A stretch of 64,000 nucleotides of DNA, from positions 186,001 to 250,000 of the forward strand of contig NZ_PZZZ01000007.1 in NCBI RefSeq assembly GCF_003046475.1, written 5' to 3'. The DNA is from Mycoplana dimorpha (GTDB taxonomy: Bacteria; Pseudomonadota; Alphaproteobacteria; Rhizobiales; Rhizobiaceae). The notes below the pieces were generated by a model. That model ran no database searches, was not told where the DNA came from, and worked only from the letters and a program-made list of their open reading frames with translations. Of this stretch, positions 43,159 to 51,638 are shown piece after piece (the stretch's first letter is position 1; the number at the start of each line of letters is the position of its first letter). The translations under genes and the position numbers were made by a program.

Positions 43159-44613
43159 ATGACCACAGTCATCAAGGGCGGTACCGTCGTCACCGCCGAC
43201 CTGACCTACAAGGCGGACGTCAAGATCGATGGCGGCAGGATCGTCGAGATCGGTCCGAACCTTTCCGGCGACGAGGTGCTGGACGCGTCCGGCTGCTACG
43301 TGATGCCGGGCGGCATCGACCCGCACACCCACTTGGAAATGCCCTTCATGGGCACCTACTCCTCCGACGATTTCGAGAGCGGCACGCGCGCAGCCCTTTC
43401 CGGCGGCACCACGATGGTCGTCGATTTCGCGCTCCCCTCGCCCGGCCAGTCGATGCTGGAGGCGCTGCAGATGTGGGACAACAAGTCGACCCGGGCCAAC
43501 TGCGACTACTCCTTCCACATGGCGATCACCTGGTGGAGCGAGCAGGTCTTCAACGAGATGGAGACCGTCGTCAAGGACAAGGGCATCAACACCTTCAAGC
43601 ACTTCATGGCCTACAAGGGCGCCCTGATGGTGGACGACGACGAGATGTTCTCCTCCTTCCAGCGCTGCGCGGCACTCGGCGCCCTGCCGCTCGTCCACGC
43701 CGAGAACGGCGACGTCGTGGCGCAGATGCAGGCCAAGCTGCTCGCCGCCGGCAACAACGGCCCGGAGGCGCACGCCTATTCGCGCCCCGCCGAGGTGGAG
43801 GGCGAGGCGACCAACCGCGCCATCATGATCGCCGACATGGCCGGCTGCCCGGTCTACATCGTCCATACCTCCTGCGAGCAGGCGCACGAGGCGATCCGCC
43901 GCGCCCGCCAGAAGGGCATGCGCGTCTACGGTGAGCCGCTGATCCAGCACCTGACGCTCGACGAGAGCGAATACTTCAACAAGGACTGGGACCATGCCGC
44001 CCGCCGCGTCATGTCGCCGCCCTTCCGCAACAAGCAGCACCAGGACTCGCTCTGGGCCGGGCTCGCCTCCGGCTCGTTGCAGGTGGTCGCCACCGACCAC
44101 TGCGCCTTCACGACAAAGCAGAAGCGTTTCGGCGTCGACGATTTCACCAAGATCCCGAACGGCACCGGCGGGCTTGAGGACCGCATGCCGATGCTCTGGA
44201 CCCACGGCGTCACCACCGGCCGGCTGACGATGAACGAGTTCGTTGCCGTCACTTCGACGAACATTGCCAAGATCCTCAACATCTACCCGAAGAAGGGCGC
44301 CATCCTCGTCGGCGCCGATGCCGACATCGTCGTCTGGGATCCGAAGCGGTCGAAGACCATCTCGGCCAAGACCCAGCAATCGGCGATCGACTACAACGTC
44401 TTCGAGGGCAAGGAGGTGACGGGCCTGCCGCGCTTCACCCTGACCCGCGGTGTCGTGGCGATCGAGGAGTCGACCGTCAAGACGCAGGAGGGCCACGGCG
44501 AGTTCGTCCGCCGCGATCCGTTCCCGGCGGTGGCGACGGCGCTGTCGACCTGGAAGGAGGTCACAGCACCCCGCAAGGTCCAGCGCAGCGGCATTCCGGC
44601 AAGCGGGGTGTGA
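43159..44613 (+). CDS. hydA: Dihydropyrimidinase (D-hydantoinase)
   Basis: Cyclic amidohydrolase opening dihydrouracil/dihydrothymine to N-carbamoyl-beta-amino acids. 484 residues: metal ligands H56 and H58 in GGIDPHTHLEMPF, carbamylated K153 in FKHFMAYKGAL, H in LPLVHAENGD (about 186), YIVHTSCE, D in VATDHCAF, and substrate-site NGTGGLEDRMP (about 333). C-terminal IVVWDPKRSKTISAKTQQSAIDYNVFEGKEVTGLPRFTLTRG is typical. GGGAG precedes ATG 43159. The frame stays open upstream through the toxin genes but is not homologous there. Confidence 0.95.
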   Translation: MTTVIKGGTVVTADLTYKADVKIDGGRIVEIGPNLSGDEVLDASGCYVMPGGIDPHTHLEMPFMGTYSSDDFESGTRAALSGGTTMVVDFALPSPGQSMLEALQMWDNKSTRANCDYSFHMAITWWSEQVFNEMETVVKDKGINTFKHFMAYKGALMVDDDEMFSSFQRCAALGALPLVHAENGDVVAQMQAKLLAAGNNGPEAHAYSRPAEVEGEATNRAIMIADMAGCPVYIVHTSCEQAHEAIRRARQKGMRVYGEPLIQHLTLDESEYFNKDWDHAARRVMSPPFRNKQHQDSLWAGLASGSLQVVATDHCAFTTKQKRFGVDDFTKIPNGTGGLEDRMPMLWTHGVTTGRLTMNEFVAVTSTNIAKILNIYPKKGAILVGADADIVVWDPKRSKTISAKTQQSAIDYNVFEGKEVTGLPRFTLTRGVVAIEESTVKTQEGHGEFVRRDPFPAVATALSTWKEVTAPRKVQRSGIPASGV

Positions 44614-44713
44614 TGCGGTCTACGCGGTCTGCCTTTATCGCCGGGCAATTCCCCTCCCCACCCCCTTCCAGGAAGAGGGACGGGCCAGACCGCGACGCCG
44701 CCGCCCCGAGTCT

Positions 44714-44747
44714 TCTCCCCCCGTGTGGGGGAGATGCCCGGCAGGGC
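44714..44747. repeat. GC-rich double-hairpin intergenic repeat
   Basis: TCTCCCCC-CGTGT-GGGGGAGA (44714-44734) followed at once by GCCC-GGCA-GGGC (44736-44747). This two-hairpin design is a common dispersed repeat in Rhizobiales intergenic DNA. It lies between the convergent dihydropyrimidinase and cupin genes; the wider 44614-44828 gap holds nothing else I can name. Confidence 0.7.
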
Positions 44748-44828
44748 AGAGGGGGAATTCGGGCCCGACGATGCCGCCGGCTTCGCCTTATGCCGCCTGT
44801 CCAACAGCCTGAAGTCAGCAAAGGCCTG

Positions 44829-45254
44829 TCAGGATTCCGCCTTGTCCGGCACCAGCCCATCCAGCTCCGGCAGCAGCACGACGCTTTCCTGCTCGTGCGG
44901 ATCGGTCCGGGCGATCACCGCCGAACAGGGCGCGTCGGAGAGGTTGGCCGGCAGGTGCGGCACGCCGGCCGGAATGTAGAACATCTCGCCTGCCCTGACG
45001 ACGACGTGCTCTTGCAGCCGCTCGCCGTACCAGGTGTGCGCCTCGCCGGAGAGCACGTAGATCGCCGTTTCGTGGCTTTCGTGCAGGTGCGCCTTGGCGC
45101 GTGCGCCGGGCGGAATCGTCAGGAGGTGCATGCAGATGCCGGTCGAACCGACCGTCTCGCGCGCGATTCCCTCGAAATACGACAGCCCCTGCCGGCCGTC
45201 ATAGCTGCCGCTCGGCCGGACGACGCGGCAGGTCGCCCTTTCATTCCGTTCCAT
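44829..45254 (-). CDS. Cupin-domain protein
   Basis: Single beta-barrel cupin of 141 residues. Motif 1: GARAKAHLHESHETAIYVLSGEAHTWYG gives H, H and E metal ligands; motif 2: GEMFYIPAGVPHLPANLS gives the last H. Such small cupins can be isomerases or metal-dependent binding proteins; no catalytic specificity can be read. GGAGGAAG precedes ATG 45254. Divergent from the ABC importer ATPase and convergent with dihydropyrimidinase, so it may serve pyrimidine metabolism (inference). Confidence 0.8.
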   Translation of the reverse strand: MERNERATCRVVRPSGSYDGRQGLSYFEGIARETVGSTGICMHLLTIPPGARAKAHLHESHETAIYVLSGEAHTWYGERLQEHVVVRAGEMFYIPAGVPHLPANLSDAPCSAVIARTDPHEQESVVLLPELDGLVPDKAES

Positions 45255-45379
45255 CGCCCTTCCTCCAACCATCGAGTGTGAGCATTCCCGTGTCCGATCT
45301 CACCATGAAGACAATGCCGATTGCAATGCGCCCGACAGGCATGCAGTCTGGTTCCGCCAGCGCCATCGAGGGCACGGAA

Positions 45380-46177
45380 ATGAACCGCAATGCCGCCTCA
45401 TCGTCCGTTGTCTGCGCGACGAATCTCGGCCTCACCTTCGAGACCGCCGACGGGCCGGTCAACGCACTTTCCGACGTCAACCTCACCGTCGACAAGGGCG
45501 ATTTCGTCTCCTTCATCGGCCCCTCCGGCTGCGGCAAGACCACCTTCCTGCGCGTCATCGCCGATCTGGAGAAGCCGACCTCGGGCACGATCACCGTCAA
45601 CGGCATGTCGGCCGAAGAGGCCCGCCACAAGCGCGCCTACGGCTATGTCTTCCAGGCCGCCGCCCTCTATCCCTGGCGCACGATCGAAAAGAACATCGCC
45701 CTGCCGCTGGAGATCATGGGCTATTCGGCGGCCGCCCAGAAGGAGCGCATCGCCCGCACGCTCGACCTCGTCAATCTCACCGGCTTCGGCCGCAAGTATC
45801 CCTGGCAGCTGTCGGGCGGCATGCAGCAGCGCGCCTCGATCGCCCGCGCGCTGGCCTTCGACGCCGACCTGCTCCTGATGGACGAGCCGTTCGGCGCGCT
45901 CGACGAGATCGTCCGCGATCATCTCAACGAAGCGCTGCTGCAGCTCTGGGCCCGGACCAACAAGACGATCTGCTTCGTCACCCACTCGATCCCCGAGGCC
46001 GTCTATCTCTCCACCCGGATCGTCGTCATGAGCCCGCGCCCCGGCCGGGTCACCGACATCATCGAGTCGACGCTGCCGAAGGAGCGCCCGCTCGACATCC
46101 GCGAGACGCCGGAATTCCTGGCGATTGCTCATCGCGTCCGCGAAGGTTTGCGTGCGGGGCACAGCTATGAGGTGTGA
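45380..46177 (+). CDS. ABC transporter ATPase (NitT/TauT/ThiZ type) of putative pyrimidine importer
   Basis: 265-residue ATP-binding subunit. Walker A GPSGCGKTT (about 48), Q-loop VFQAAALYPWRTIEKNI, signature LSGGMQQRASIARAL (about 140), Walker B LLLMDEPFGALDE, H-loop FVTHSIPEAVYLSTRIVVMSPRPGRV. This is the aliphatic sulfonate/nitrate/thiamine-precursor subgroup. ATG 45380 has GAGGG 7 bases upstream; earlier in-frame ATGs (45305, 45314, 45326, 45341) lack a ribosome site. The partner permease genes are over 1 kb downstream, past repeats and a DUF559 gene. Confidence 0.9.
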   Translation: MNRNAASSSVVCATNLGLTFETADGPVNALSDVNLTVDKGDFVSFIGPSGCGKTTFLRVIADLEKPTSGTITVNGMSAEEARHKRAYGYVFQAAALYPWRTIEKNIALPLEIMGYSAAAQKERIARTLDLVNLTGFGRKYPWQLSGGMQQRASIARALAFDADLLLMDEPFGALDEIVRDHLNEALLQLWARTNKTICFVTHSIPEAVYLSTRIVVMSPRPGRVTDIIESTLPKERPLDIRETPEFLAIAHRVREGLRAGHSYEV

Positions 46178-46193
46178 CGTGGGCGCGGAGATT

Positions 46194-46234
46194 AAGCCCC
46201 CTCCCCAACCCCTCCCCACAAGGGGGAGGGGCTT
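46194..46234. repeat. GC-rich palindrome downstream of the ABC ATPase
   Basis: AAGCCCCCTCCCC, 15-base loop, GGGGGAGGGGCTT: perfect 13-base arms, 16 bases after the ATPase stop. Same style as 46363-46383 and 44714-44734. It would form a strong hairpin in the mRNA but has no T-tract. Confidence 0.75.
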
Positions 46235-46362
46235 GGCAGTGCCTGCCGCCCCGCCGGAGAGGTTCCCGGACCGAATTCGGACGCCTGCGGCACCAGCATC
46301 ATCGTGGACAGTCCAACGGGGAGGACGTCGGCGGCATGGCGGAGCGGGCGCCGCGGGGGCCT

Positions 46363-46383
46363 CCCTCCCCCTTGTGGGGAGGG
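46363..46383. repeat. GC-rich palindrome upstream of the DUF559 gene
   Basis: CCCTCCCC-CTTGT-GGGGAGGG, then GTGGTGAGCGAAGCGAACCG and a further GGGAGGGG. Together with the 46194 hairpin it brackets about 200 non-coding bases. The unit resembles dispersed rhizobial repeats. Confidence 0.7.
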
Positions 46384-46454
46384 TGGTGAGCGAAGCGAAC
46401 CGGGAGGGGTTTTCCTGGCTACAAACTGGAGCGCCGCATCGAAGGAGAAGCGTC

Positions 46455-46838
46455 GTGCCCCACTCCAACATCGACCCAAAAACCCGAACCAGGGCAAAGA
46501 GCCTGCGCCGCGAGATGACCAAAGCCGAGGCTGCAATGTGGAACCTGCTGCGCGACTTTCGTCCACGCGGCGCCCACTTCCGCCGTGAAACGCCCATCGG
46601 CCCCTACATAGCCGACTTCGCCTGGCTATCAGCCCGCATCATCGTCGAAGTGGACGGCGACAGCCACGAGACCGCAGGTGGTCGTCGGCATGATCGCAAC
46701 CGCGACGCCTTTCTAAGAAGCCAAGGCTTCACCGTGCTTCGTTTCGACAACCTCCAAGTACTCGACGGGCCGGATCATGTGTTCCTGACCGTCGAGCGCG
46801 CCATTGCCGCTCATCTGTTGCCCGAGGCCCGCCCATGA
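46455..46838 (+). CDS. DUF559 endonuclease-like protein
   Basis: 127 residues from GTG 46455 with AAGGAG 7 bases upstream. RTRAKSLRREMTKAEAAMWNLLRDFRPRGAHFRRETPIGPYIADFAWLSARIIVEVDGDSHE has the DUF559 fold: PIGPYIADF with the acidic D, then IVEVDGDSH, the PD-(D/E)XK-like core related to Vsr and restriction endonucleases, ending RDAFLRSQGFTVLRFDNLQVLD. Role unknown. Its stop overlaps the next ATG by 4 bases, so it is translated with the importer genes, although functionally foreign to them. Confidence 0.8.
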   Translation: MPHSNIDPKTRTRAKSLRREMTKAEAAMWNLLRDFRPRGAHFRRETPIGPYIADFAWLSARIIVEVDGDSHETAGGRRHDRNRDAFLRSQGFTVLRFDNLQVLDGPDHVFLTVERAIAAHLLPEARP

Positions 46839-47170
46839 ACCCGCAGTTCCTCCTCTGGCTGGCCGGCTCCATGGCCGTGTTCCTTTCCGCAGCCACCGCG
46901 TCGCGCGCCTATGTGTCGAACAGCAATGTCCTGATGCTCGTCTTCTCGCTGTTCCTCTATTGCGTCGGCAACCTGATGATGGTGCGGCTGATGCGCGAGG
47001 GCGGGCTCGGGCTGGCGATCTCGGCGTCGGCGATCGCGCAGCTGCTGCTGATCAACGTCATCGCCTTCGTCGTGTTCGGCGAGCGGCTCAGCAACACCCA
47101 GCTCGCCGGCGTAGGCCTCGGCGTGCTGGCCATGGGGCTGATGCTGCTGCCCGCGGCGGATCGGAGCTGA
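46835..47170 (+). CDS. Small EamA/SMR-like membrane protein
   Basis: 111 residues with four hydrophobic helices (FLLWLAGSMAVFLSAATASRAY, VLMLVFSLFLYCVGNLMMVRLM, GLAISASAIAQLLLINVIAFVVFGERL, TQLAGVGLGVLAMGLMLLP). The GLAISASAIAQLLLINVIAFVVFGERLS segment is like one EamA repeat or an SMR protein. ATG overlaps the DUF559 stop; the permease gene starts 4 bases later. It may be an accessory membrane component or an independent exporter; the family's usual partner is unknown to me. Confidence 0.72.
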   Translation: MNPQFLLWLAGSMAVFLSAATASRAYVSNSNVLMLVFSLFLYCVGNLMMVRLMREGGLGLAISASAIAQLLLINVIAFVVFGERLSNTQLAGVGLGVLAMGLMLLPAADRS

Positions 47171-47174
47171 TCGC

Positions 47175-48059
47175 ATGGAGAAGCAAAGTTTTCTCACGGA
47201 CCGGCTACTTCCCATCGGCACGATCGTACTGGCCATCATCGCGCTCTGGTATGTCGCCGCCGCCGTCCTCAACGCCCCCTTCGAACGCGACAACGCCGCG
47301 CGCAACGGCACGACGATCACGTTCTCGGAGCTGCTGCCGAAAACCATGGCACAGGATCGTCCGGTGCTGCCGGCGCCGCATCAGGTCGTGGCCGAACTCT
47401 GGGAAACCACCGTCGACAAGCCGATCACCTCCAAGCGCAGCCTCGTCTACCATGCCTGGGTGACGCTGTCGGCGACGCTGCTCGGCTTTGCCATGGGCAC
47501 GGTGCTCGGCATCCTGCTGGCGATCGGCATCGTCCACAACCGGGCGATGGACCGCTCGCTGATGCCTTGGGTGATCGCCAGCCAGACCATCCCGATCCTC
47601 GCCATCGCGCCAATGATCATCGTCGTGCTCAACGCGGTCGGCCTCTCCGGCCTGCTGCCTAAGGCGCTGATCTCGACCTATCTCAGCTTCTTCCCGGTTG
47701 TCGTCGGCATGGTGAAGGGCCTGCGCAGTCCCGAACAGATCCAGCTGGATCTGATGCACACCTATAGCGCTTCGCCTGCGCAGACCTTCTGGAAGCTGCG
47801 CTGGCCCGCCTCGATGCCCTATCTCTTCACCTCGCTGAAGGTCGCCGTCGCCATCTCGCTGGTCGGCGCGATCGTCGGCGAATTGCCGACCGGCGCCGTC
47901 GCTGGCCTGGGCGCGCGGCTGCTCGCCGGGTCGTACTACGGCCAGACGGTGCAGATCTGGGCGGCGCTGTTCATGGCGGCGGCCGTAGCCGCCCTTCTCG
48001 TCATCATCGTCGGCATCGCGCACACAGCCGTGCTCAAGCGCATGGGAGAGCGCGCATGA
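47175..48059 (+). CDS. ABC transporter permease 1 (NitT/TauT/ThiX type)
   Basis: 294 residues, binding-protein-dependent permease domain with about six helices; an N-terminal helix LLPIGTIVLAIIALWYVAAAVL precedes a periplasmic loop. TLSATLLGFAMGTVLGILLAIGIV starts the core; the EAA-like loop is MHTYSASPAQTFWKLRWPASMPYLFTSLKVAVAISLVGAIVGELPTG. Its stop overlaps the next permease ATG by 4 bases. Two separate permeases imply a heterodimeric channel. Confidence 0.88.
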   Translation: MEKQSFLTDRLLPIGTIVLAIIALWYVAAAVLNAPFERDNAARNGTTITFSELLPKTMAQDRPVLPAPHQVVAELWETTVDKPITSKRSLVYHAWVTLSATLLGFAMGTVLGILLAIGIVHNRAMDRSLMPWVIASQTIPILAIAPMIIVVLNAVGLSGLLPKALISTYLSFFPVVVGMVKGLRSPEQIQLDLMHTYSASPAQTFWKLRWPASMPYLFTSLKVAVAISLVGAIVGELPTGAVAGLGARLLAGSYYGQTVQIWAALFMAAAVAALLVIIVGIAHTAVLKRMGERA

Positions 48060-48925
48060 ACGCCGCCCCGCTTTTCTCCGCCCTCACCTTCTGGCTCGCC
48101 GCCTGGGCGCTCAACGAATGGCTGGTGCGCCATCATTTCCAGAGCCCCTTCGCCCAGCGGACGGCGCGCCTCGCCGTGCCGCTGCTTTTCGGCATCACCA
48201 TCCTGGTGCTGTGGGAAGGCATCGTGCGCGGCTTCGATGTTCCCTCAGTGCTGCTGCCGGCGCCGAGTGCCATCTGGTCGCGGCTGGTCAACTCGATCCC
48301 GACCCTCTGGGCGGACTTCCGGCAGACTTTCCTGAAATCGGTGATCACCGGCTACGCGCTCGGCTGCGGCCTCGGCTTCGTCGTCGCGATCCTGATCGAC
48401 CGCTCGCCCTTCCTGCAGAAGGGGCTGCTGCCGCTTGGCAATTTCGTCTCGGCGCTGCCGGTGATCGGCGTCGCGCCGATCATGGTCATGTGGTTCGGCT
48501 TTGACTGGCAGTCGAAGGTCGCCGTCGTCGTGATCATGACCTTCTTCCCGATGCTGGTGAACACGGTCGCCGGCCTTGCCGCGACCAGCCACATGGAGCG
48601 CGACCTGATGCGCACCTATGCCGCCAGCTGGTGGCAGACGTTGGTCAAGTTGCGCCTTCCCGCCGCCTGGCCTTTCATCTTCAATGCCCTCAAGATCAAC
48701 TCCACCCTGGCGCTGATCGGCGCCATCGTCGCCGAGTTCTTCGGAACGCCCATTGTCGGCATGGGTTTCCGGATTTCCACGGAAGTGGGCCGCATGAATG
48801 TCGACATGGTCTGGGCCGAGATCGCGGTCGCCGCGCTCGCCGGCTCGTTCTTCTACGGGGCGGTCGCGCTTGTCGAGCGTGCCGTCACCTTCTGGCATCC
48901 GTCTGTCCGCGGTGGGCAGGCGTAA
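48056..48925 (+). CDS. ABC transporter permease 2 (NitT/TauT/ThiX type)
   Basis: 289 residues. Core: VPSVLLPAPSAIWSRLVNSIPTLWADFRQTFLKSVITGYALGCGLGFVVAILID; coupling loop MRTYAASWWQTLVKLRLPAAWPFIFNALKINSTLALIGAIVAEFFGTPIVGMGFRI. An extra N-terminal helix (LFSALTFWLAAWALNEWLV) precedes the usual domain. Overlaps permease 1 by 4 bases and is followed 25 bases later by the binding-protein gene. Confidence 0.88.
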   Translation: MNAAPLFSALTFWLAAWALNEWLVRHHFQSPFAQRTARLAVPLLFGITILVLWEGIVRGFDVPSVLLPAPSAIWSRLVNSIPTLWADFRQTFLKSVITGYALGCGLGFVVAILIDRSPFLQKGLLPLGNFVSALPVIGVAPIMVMWFGFDWQSKVAVVVIMTFFPMLVNTVAGLAATSHMERDLMRTYAASWWQTLVKLRLPAAWPFIFNALKINSTLALIGAIVAEFFGTPIVGMGFRISTEVGRMNVDMVWAEIAVAALAGSFFYGAVALVERAVTFWHPSVRGGQA

Positions 48926-48950
48926 TAATGAAAATAATGAGGGAACCGCT

Positions 48951-49943
48951 ATGAAAAGAACGATTGCATCGCTGCTTTTGGCAAGTGCCTTCTCGCTTGC
49001 CGCCTTCCAGGCCGGGGCCGCCGACAAGGTCACGCTCCAGTTGAAGTGGGTCACGCAGGCCCAGTTTGCCGGTTACTACGTCGCCAAGGACAAGGGCTTC
49101 TACGACGAGGAAGGTCTCGACGTCGAGATCAAGCCGGGCGGCCCCGACATCGCGCCCGCCCAGGTGATCGCCGGCGGCGGCGCCGACGTCATCGTCGACT
49201 GGATGCCGTCGGCGCTTGCCACCCGCGAAAAGGGCGTGCCGCTCGTCAACATCGCCCAGCCGTTCAAGCAGTCCGGCATGATGCTGACCTGCCTGAAGGA
49301 ATCCGGCGTCAAGGGACCCGAGGACTTCAAGGGCAAGACGCTCGGCGTCTGGTTCTTCGGCAACGAATATCCGTTCCTGTCCTGGATGGCCCACCTGAAG
49401 ATCCCGACCGATGGCGGGCCGGACGGCGTCACCGTGCTGAAGCAGGGCTTCAACGTCGATCCCTTGATCCAGAAGCAGGCCGCCTGCATCTCGACCATGA
49501 CCTACAACGAATACGGTCAGGTTCTCGACGCCGGCATCAAGCCGGAGGACCTCGTCACCTTCAAGTACGAGGACCAGGGTGTCGCGACGCTGGAAGACGG
49601 CCTCTACGTGCTGGAGGACAAGCTGAAGGACCCGGCCTTCAAGGAAAGGATGGTCAAGTTCGTCCGCGCCTCGATGAAGGGCTGGAAGTGGGCCGAGGAG
49701 AACCCGGATGCCGCTGCCGAGATCGTCCTTGAAAACGATGCGACCGGCGCGCAGACCGAGGCGCACCAGAAGTTCATGATGGGCGAGGTCGCCAAGCTCA
49801 CCGCCGGCTCGAACGGCGCGCTCGAAGAGGCCGACTACAAGCGCACCGTCGCTTCGCTGCTGGCGGGCGGCTCGGATCCGGTCATCTCGAAGGAGCCTGA
49901 AGGTGCCTGGACGCACGAGATCAGCGACGAAGCGCTGAAATAG
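48951..49943 (+). CDS. NMT1/ThiY-family periplasmic binding protein (putative pyrimidine binder)
   Basis: 330 residues with signal peptide (MKRTIASLLLASAFSLAAFQAGAADK). The mature start VTLQLKWVTQAQFAGYYVAKDKGFYDEEGLDVEIKPGGPDIAPAQVIAGGGADVIVDWMPSALA is the NMT1/THI5-like fold that binds pyrimidine-like thiamine precursors. Context with preTA, hydA and the amidohydrolase argues for uracil, thymine or a dihydropyrimidine as ligand (inference). GAGGGAA precedes ATG 48951. Last gene before the terminator at 49965. Confidence 0.86.
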   Translation: MKRTIASLLLASAFSLAAFQAGAADKVTLQLKWVTQAQFAGYYVAKDKGFYDEEGLDVEIKPGGPDIAPAQVIAGGGADVIVDWMPSALATREKGVPLVNIAQPFKQSGMMLTCLKESGVKGPEDFKGKTLGVWFFGNEYPFLSWMAHLKIPTDGGPDGVTVLKQGFNVDPLIQKQAACISTMTYNEYGQVLDAGIKPEDLVTFKYEDQGVATLEDGLYVLEDKLKDPAFKERMVKFVRASMKGWKWAEENPDAAAEIVLENDATGAQTEAHQKFMMGEVAKLTAGSNGALEEADYKRTVASLLAGGSDPVISKEPEGAWTHEISDEALK

Positions 49944-50266
49944 GTCGCTCCACACCGGCCCGAGAACGCGCGGCGAACCAAGGGCCGCGCGTTTTCATTT
50001 CCGCCTTGCCGCATCGGCCGGCTGATGGAACGGCCCTTCTGTTGCACGGCGACAACCCGGCCGTAATATAATAAGATGTCAGTTTGAATGGACCTTGTGC
50101 GGTGCGGGCCATCCCATTACATAGTCGCGCAGCTTGGAGCGGGGCTGATACATAGGCCCGTTGGGACGGCGAGAATGCGCGTCCAGCCCCAAGATACTAC
50201 ACGTCTGGAAAGCACAAGAACGGCCAACGTGTCGTGCGAATTGCCTGGCATAGAGAGGGTGGGTTC
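49944..50266. other. Intergenic stretch between the importer operon and the RND genes
   Basis: 323 bases without a supported gene. It holds the importer terminator (49965-49995) and an AT-rich patch CCGTAATATAATAAGATGTC (50061-50080) that may be part of the efflux operon promoter. Confidence 0.55.
49965..49995 (+). terminator. Rho-independent terminator of the importer operon
   Basis: Perfect 10-bp stem AACGCGCGGC (49965-49974) and GCCGCGCGTT (49984-49993) around a 9-base loop, ending in a TTTT run then CATTT. It begins 22 bases after the binding-protein stop. Confidence 0.82.
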
Positions 50267-51472
50267 ATGACGCGTGGACTGAAGTACGTACTCTGCCTTT
50301 CCGTCGCCTGCTCGACGGCGCTTTGCGCCGGCGCTGCCGGCGCTGCTGACGCCTCGGTCGGCAACATCGATGCCGCCCAGGTCGAGAACCTTCCGGCGAT
50401 CGTCGTCACGGCGGCCCAGGAAGGCACCGTGGTCGAGCGCGTGATTGCCACCGGCACGATCCAGCCGGTCGAGGAAGTCTATGTGGCGCCGCTGGTCGAC
50501 GGCCTGTCGATCCGCTCGCTCGCCGCCGACGTGGGCGACACCGTCAAGCAGGGCGACACGCTCGCCACCCTCAACGACGATGCACTGGTCCTGCAGAAGA
50601 GCCAGCTTGCGGCCATGCGCGCCAAGGCGGAGGCATCGCTCGCCCAGATGAAGGCGCAGCTGATCGAGGCGAAGGCGAATGCCGAGGAAGCCGCCAAGGC
50701 ACGTGAGCGCGCCGAGACGCTGGTGAAGTCCGGCGCCACCTCGCAGGCGATCTTCGACCAGGCGACGGCGGCGTCCAAGGCGGCGCTGTCGCGCGTCACC
50801 TCGGCCGAGCAGGCCATTTCCGTTTCGATGGCCGAGATCAAGGTGATGGACGCGCAGCTGGCCGATGTCGACCTGAAGCTCGCCCGCACCGCCGTCAAGG
50901 CGCCGGTTTCCGGCATCGTCTCGGCCCGCACCGCCCGGATCGGCGCGATCGCCATGGGCGTCAACCAGCCGCTGTTCTCGATCATCCGCGACGGCGAGAT
51001 CGAACTGAAGGCCGACGTGCCGGAATCGGCGATCCTCAAGCTGGCCATCGGACAGAAGGCGACGATGACGCTTGGCGGCGGAGCCGCCACGCTCACCGGC
51101 AGCATCCGCCTCGTCGAGCCGACACTCAACAACGACACGCGCCTTGGCCGCGTCTACATCCGGCTCGACGAGCCCGAAATGGCGCGGGTCGGAATGTTCG
51201 CCAGCGCCGAGATCGTCACGCAGGAACGGCAGGGGCTGGTGCTGCCGCTCTCGGCCGTGACTACCTCGCGCGAGGGAACGGTTGCGCGTAAGGTCGAGGA
51301 TGGCGTCGTCAAGCTCGTAAAGGTCGTAACCGGCATCCAGGACGGCCAGGTGATCGAGATCGCAAGCGGCCTCAAGGCCGGCGACGAGGTGATCGCCAAG
51401 GCCGGCGCCTATGTGCGGGACGGCGACAGGGTCAGGGCGGTCAAGGCAGCCGCGCCTGTTGCTGCCAACTAG
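50267..51472 (+). CDS. RND efflux periplasmic adaptor (MFP) subunit
   Basis: 401 residues linking the RND pump to an outer-membrane channel. Signal peptide LKYVLCLSVACSTALCAGAAGAADAS. Biotinyl-lipoyl-like halves: IATGTIQPVEEVYVAPLVDGLSIRSLAADVGDTVKQGDTLATLND and LARTAVKAPVSGIVSARTARIG, flanking a coiled-coil hairpin (about 105-205). A beta-barrel domain follows. Start ATG 50267 after GAGGGTGGG. The pump gene is 166 bases downstream. No outer-membrane factor gene is present. Confidence 0.9.
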   Translation: MTRGLKYVLCLSVACSTALCAGAAGAADASVGNIDAAQVENLPAIVVTAAQEGTVVERVIATGTIQPVEEVYVAPLVDGLSIRSLAADVGDTVKQGDTLATLNDDALVLQKSQLAAMRAKAEASLAQMKAQLIEAKANAEEAAKARERAETLVKSGATSQAIFDQATAASKAALSRVTSAEQAISVSMAEIKVMDAQLADVDLKLARTAVKAPVSGIVSARTARIGAIAMGVNQPLFSIIRDGEIELKADVPESAILKLAIGQKATMTLGGGAATLTGSIRLVEPTLNNDTRLGRVYIRLDEPEMARVGMFASAEIVTQERQGLVLPLSAVTTSREGTVARKVEDGVVKLVKVVTGIQDGQVIEIASGLKAGDEVIAKAGAYVRDGDRVRAVKAAAPVAAN

Positions 51473-51638
51473 CGATCTCCTTCGGGGCCGATCGGTTCCG
51501 GATCACTGCTGCAATGCTCTGCGAGATTGAACACGCATGATCCGAGTGGGCGGGATCGACGTTTCAGGTACACGGGCTAGAACGTGATAGTCGAATTGCA
51601 TGCATGGACGCGAACTTTGGGATGAGGACAGCTGCAGC

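Noticed and set aside
44714-46383. GC-rich repeats considered as a CRISPR array
   Set aside because: The units differ in sequence and spacing, are palindromic, and no spacer-repeat periodicity or cas gene is present.
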